This document shows, piece after piece, positions 35,648-38,840 of a DNA stretch of 38,840 bases. Both the position numbers and the translations under genes were made by a program. The notes beneath the pieces are model-generated. The model was not told where the DNA came from and made no database searches. It worked only from the letters and a program-made list of their open reading frames with translations. The DNA is from BS750m-G69 sp964441235. GTDB taxonomy: Bacteria > Fidelibacterota > UBA2242. Location of the stretch: NCBI GenBank assembly GCA_964441235.1, contig CAYTUQ010000035.1, positions 1 to 38,840 of the forward strand, written 5' to 3'. The first letter of the stretch is position 1; every line of letters begins with the position of its first letter.

Positions 35648-35719
35648 AACCTTCGGAAGTTTCTCTCCGCAGGTCAGACGACTCGTAGAGAGTTCCGTTA
35701 GAAAAACCTTTGGAAGGTT
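35648..35719 (+). ncRNA. Nested inverted repeat upstream of the cyclase, possible structured RNA
   Basis: AACCTTC (35648-35654) pairs with GAAGGTT (35713-35719). Inside it CGGAA (35654-35658) pairs with TTCCG (35693-35697) and CTCTC (35663-35667) pairs with GAGAG (35688-35692), leaving an apical part of about 20 bases. One base is shared by two possible pairs. The sequence is GC-richer than its surroundings and lies 19 bases before the cyclase start, which has no good ribosome site. It may be a leader structure or a dispersed repeat. Confidence 0.35.
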
Positions 35720-35737
35720 AAGCGACGTAATAAAAAA

Positions 35738-37894
35738 ATGAAATCCAATATCCGGAAAGTTATCATTTCAGTTTTCATCGCTTTTACAAGTGTTACAATA
35801 TCCCTACTGATTGCAAAAATTCATTTAATCCAGCAATGGGAAAATCAGACACACGACATTCTTTTCAGGGATTTTCAGAGTAAGAATTCTATTGACGAAG
35901 CGGTTATTATAGCGATTGACCAAAATAGTTTAGACTTTTTTCAAAATAATAAAACACTCTGGCCCTGGCCCAGAACTTTTTATGCAGCTGCTTTAGAGTA
36001 TCTAAATCATTGTAATGCCAAAACGGTAGTTTTTGATATCATATTTTCATCTCCAGATATCGATAGGCTAAATGTAGAAGCAGTATATGCGGATTCAGTT
36101 TTTGCTTTTCAAATGAAAAAAAACAGAAATGTAATTCTTGCATCTCAGATGGAAGATTCCACACATTTTAACGTAGCACCTGCATTAGACACATTCTCAG
36201 TTCAATTTGAATACGATATATCTTCTGAAATAATTAAAACATACCCAAGAGCAACTCTACCAATTTATCAATTTCAAAAGTCCATAGCTCATCCCGGAGT
36301 AGTTAATTTTTTCACTGACAATGATGGAGTTTGTAGAAAAGTACCATTGGTTTTTAAATATGATGGTAAAATTTACCCATATATGGCATTAGCCGCAGCG
36401 CTTATTTATAATAGCATCAATAAAGTCAAATTCGATAAAAGTACTAACTGTTTAATATCCGGTAATCATTACATTCCAGTTAACAAAGATGGATTCTATA
36501 ACATTTACTGGTACGGTCCCGGCGGACCTGGTAACACTTTCAAATACATCTCTTTTGCACAATTATTGCAATCATACATCCAGTGGAAAAGTGGGGAAAA
36601 GCCTCTAATTCCTCCCGAAACTTTTAAAAATAAGGCTGTTTTTATCGGAGCTACTGCTGCAGGTCTTTTAGACTTAAAAACTACACCTTTTAGTTCTATT
36701 GAACCTTACCCCGGTGTTGAAATCTATGCTACCGTGTTTTCTAACATCATAAGAGATGATTACGTTTATTGGTTTTCGACTCCTTTATGGATTGTTATTT
36801 CCATTCTATTGATTTTTATCTTATCATTTATCTGGCAAAAACTAAAAATATGGCTATCAGCTTTCAGTTCTATAATTGTTTTCTTTTTACCTTTGCTAAC
36901 TGCTGTCGTCCTTTTCCAGAATTATAAAATGTTTGCCCCAATTGTTTCTTCTGAGATAGCAATACTCCTATCTTTAATTATTGTTCTTGTAACTAATTTC
37001 TTTACAGAGGGGCGAGAAAAGAGGCAGGTTAAAAAGGTTTTTAATAGATATTTACACCCTGCAGTTGTTGAAAACTTAACTCAAAATCCCGAAAAACTTG
37101 AAATGGGAGGAAAAGAAATTGAAGCCACTGTACTTTTCACAGATTTACAGGGATTCACCGGGATTTCCGAGCACTTCTCTCCACCTGAGATTGTCAAATT
37201 TCTTAATGATTATTTTGAAAAAGTAGAACAAATAATTTTTCACAATAACGGCATGCTGGATAAATACACAGGTGACGGAATAATGGCGATATTTGGAGCT
37301 CCTATCGAAAACAGAGAGCATGCTCTATTTACCTGCAATGCAGCATTAGAGTTCAATAAACTTTCATCTCTTAAAATCGAAACTGAAAACCGCTCTATCC
37401 CTTTAATAACACGCGTAGGAATTAATAGCGGGAGATTAGTGGTTGGAAACATTGGATCTTCACACAGGATGGATTATACTGCGATTGGAGATACTGTTAA
37501 TCTCTCTGCCCGCCTTGAAGGAGTTAATAAAATATACGGAACTCAAAACATTATTTCCGAAACGACATATTTGCTTGTAAAGGATAGATTTGTTTGTAGA
37601 GAGCTGGATTTTATTAGAGTGAAAGGTAGAGATAAGCCATTGAGAATATACTCTGTTATATCAAAAAAAGAAGATTTAGACAACAGTACTGAAAAATATT
37701 TGTCTATACATAAAGAAGCATTAGAACTGTATCGAAAAAGAAAATTTAAACCAGCGGCAATTGCATTTGAGAAATTAACTATAATTAGACCTGATGACTC
37801 TGTAGCAGAAGTTTTTCATAAAAGGTGTCAAAAATTAATTTTTAACCCGGAACTTATAGATGACAAAGGTGTTTTCAATATCACCATAAAATAA
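35738..37894 (+). CDS. CHASE2-domain class III adenylate/guanylate cyclase
   Basis: This 718-residue protein has an N-terminal membrane segment (about 8-28) and an extracytoplasmic CHASE2 domain (about 35-335, with AVIIAIDQNSLDFF and AVFIGATAAGLLDLKTTPF). Three membrane helices (about 345-420) follow. The class III cyclase domain (about 445-630) has the metal-binding LFTDLQGFTGISE (near 461) and GDGIMAIFGAP, and the later GNIGSSHRMDYTAIGDTVNLSARLEG. A helical extension of about 60 residues, possibly TPR-like, ends the protein. Such cyclases make cAMP in response to an external signal. It starts at an ATG with no clear ribosome site. Confidence 0.92.
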   Translation: MKSNIRKVIISVFIAFTSVTISLLIAKIHLIQQWENQTHDILFRDFQSKNSIDEAVIIAIDQNSLDFFQNNKTLWPWPRTFYAAALEYLNHCNAKTVVFDIIFSSPDIDRLNVEAVYADSVFAFQMKKNRNVILASQMEDSTHFNVAPALDTFSVQFEYDISSEIIKTYPRATLPIYQFQKSIAHPGVVNFFTDNDGVCRKVPLVFKYDGKIYPYMALAAALIYNSINKVKFDKSTNCLISGNHYIPVNKDGFYNIYWYGPGGPGNTFKYISFAQLLQSYIQWKSGEKPLIPPETFKNKAVFIGATAAGLLDLKTTPFSSIEPYPGVEIYATVFSNIIRDDYVYWFSTPLWIVISILLIFILSFIWQKLKIWLSAFSSIIVFFLPLLTAVVLFQNYKMFAPIVSSEIAILLSLIIVLVTNFFTEGREKRQVKKVFNRYLHPAVVENLTQNPEKLEMGGKEIEATVLFTDLQGFTGISEHFSPPEIVKFLNDYFEKVEQIIFHNNGMLDKYTGDGIMAIFGAPIENREHALFTCNAALEFNKLSSLKIETENRSIPLITRVGINSGRLVVGNIGSSHRMDYTAIGDTVNLSARLEGVNKIYGTQNIISETTYLLVKDRFVCRELDFIRVKGRDKPLRIYSVISKKEDLDNSTEKYLSIHKEALELYRKRKFKPAAIAFEKLTIIRPDDSVAEVFHKRCQKLIFNPELIDDKGVFNITIK

Positions 37895-37911
37895 AAAAAG
37901 GGAGAAAACCA

Positions 37912-38835
37912 ATGAAAAAACAAATCTTAATTCTTGCAGTAATTTTCCTCATTCCTATTCTGCTGTTTAGCCAAAATACTAAAGTAATTAGTAGAGACAA
38001 ATGTCACTTTCGTGAGGGACCTGGCAGTTATTATCCATTAATAGGAATGCTTAAAAAAGGTTCACCTGTCACAATCTTAAATCAACAACCCGGATGGATA
38101 AATATCAAGTTCAGTGATAAAGAGGGTTGGATTTCTAAAAATGCCCTAAAATCTCAAAAAGAAGAAAAAATTGAGCCACTTATGTCAGGCTCTTTCAGTG
38201 AAATACCATCAATGATTTCAAGAGCATCTGCAAGCGGTGCGGTAAAAGGATTTGCTCAGAAATTCGTAAAATATCAAGCAGGCTGTAAATTTGCTTTTGA
38301 TCAATATCAATCACAATTCATTACTCCATACGAATATTACCAATTCAAACAAGAGACTTATCGAGGAAGAAGCTCAAGAAAGATTAGAAATAGATATAGA
38401 AAATTTCAAAAAAATTATGAGGAGTATGAAATATTTCTCAACCTTGAAAAATTAGGACTTGCGGTAGCAGCACAAATAGCATCAAACGGAAAAGGGCTTG
38501 ACAATAATATTACAAAATTGAAATATTTAAATTCAGTGGGTACACTTGTGCTTGAAAACAGTGAATTGTACGATTATCCTGTGAAGTTTTACATTTTAAA
38601 TGATTCACGACCAGCAGCATATTCATCTCCAAATGGAATGATTTTTATCTCAATTGGTTTTCTTAATATCCTGAGAAATGAAGCTGAACTTGCGTGTGTA
38701 TTAGGACACGAAATTGCTCATATAGTCTGCAAACATGGTTACCAGGAATTATCAAAAAGAAAGACAATGATAATTGCTGAAGGAGCATTAAACACCGATT
38801 TTCACAGATACATCAATAGTCATAATAATCCCTAA
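37912..38835 (+). CDS. Secreted SH3-like M48 zinc metallopeptidase, probably C-terminally truncated
   Basis: This 307-residue protein has a signal peptide (about 1-21), a bacterial SH3 domain (about 25-80, CHFREGPGSYYPLIGMLKKG) and a long helical region. The peptidase core has the zinc motif GHEIAHIVCKHG near 262. M48 enzymes need a third zinc ligand, a Glu in an E-x-E-A-D-like segment 50-80 residues further on. Here the frame stops at 38833-38835 after KTMIIAEGALNTDFHR... and the ligand is absent. The window ends 5 bases later, so a frameshift or premature stop followed by more coding sequence cannot be excluded. The gene follows the cyclase by 17 bases with a GGGAG ribosome site. Confidence 0.7.
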   Translation: MKKQILILAVIFLIPILLFSQNTKVISRDKCHFREGPGSYYPLIGMLKKGSPVTILNQQPGWINIKFSDKEGWISKNALKSQKEEKIEPLMSGSFSEIPSMISRASASGAVKGFAQKFVKYQAGCKFAFDQYQSQFITPYEYYQFKQETYRGRSSRKIRNRYRKFQKNYEEYEIFLNLEKLGLAVAAQIASNGKGLDNNITKLKYLNSVGTLVLENSELYDYPVKFYILNDSRPAAYSSPNGMIFISIGFLNILRNEAELACVLGHEIAHIVCKHGYQELSKRKTMIIAEGALNTDFHRYINSHNNP

Positions 38836-38840
38836 AATAT

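Overview
The window is AT-rich, densely coded DNA from a double-membrane bacterium, most likely an uncultured lineage of the FCB superphylum or a relative. Pointers are an LptF/G-type LPS permease, HtrA/DegP, SPOR and other lipoproteins, a ComEA-like HhH protein, a short HPF next to HPr kinase and XerC, an IleRS-DksA pair, and a remnant that looks like a C-terminal secretion-sorting domain. No rRNA, tRNA or CRISPR array was recognised. The taxonomic call is inference from gene content only.

Layout. 1-680: tail of a frameshifted PUA-like/nuclease-type gene, ending in an attC-like hairpin. 685-5989 (+): ComEA-like protein, COG2403 GTPase, Ndk, SPOR lipoprotein and a polytopic membrane protein, closed by a strong terminator. 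6397-9041: cold-shock protein, 5'-truncated NhaC antiporter, LptF/G permease with a near-consensus promoter, and a frameshifted antitoxin. 9088-13813 (-): housekeeping block hpf-hprK, a nucleotidyltransferase, metK and ahcY (methyl cycle). 13814-14346: repeat-rich gap. 14347-24528 (-): ileS and dksA-like, then a type IIG restriction-modification enzyme overlapping a DprA/SLOG-like gene, then rluD and xerC. The RM pair sits where many bacteria carry lspA in the order ileS-dksA-lspA-rluD. 24529-26371: small ORF, terminator and degP. 26372-27201: repeats and a sorting-domain remnant. 27202-30233 (-): PilZ protein, response regulator with HD-GYP and PAS histidine kinase, a c-di-GMP signalling locus. 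30335-30664: YitT fragment. 30706-33927 (-): two-subunit flavoprotein/iron-sulfur dehydrogenase. 34204-38835 (+): transglutaminase gene with two in-frame TAA codons, a structured inverted repeat, a CHASE2 adenylate cyclase and an SH3-M48 protease lacking its expected C-terminal part.

The most interesting candidate system is the overlapping RM enzyme and DprA/SLOG-like pair (16314-20386). The second theme is decay. Seven genes are broken or truncated (first gene, NhaC, antitoxin, sorting-domain protein, YitT, transglutaminase, M48 protease), and the gaps hold short dispersed and inverted repeats. Some single-base breaks could be assembly errors, so read-level checks matter.
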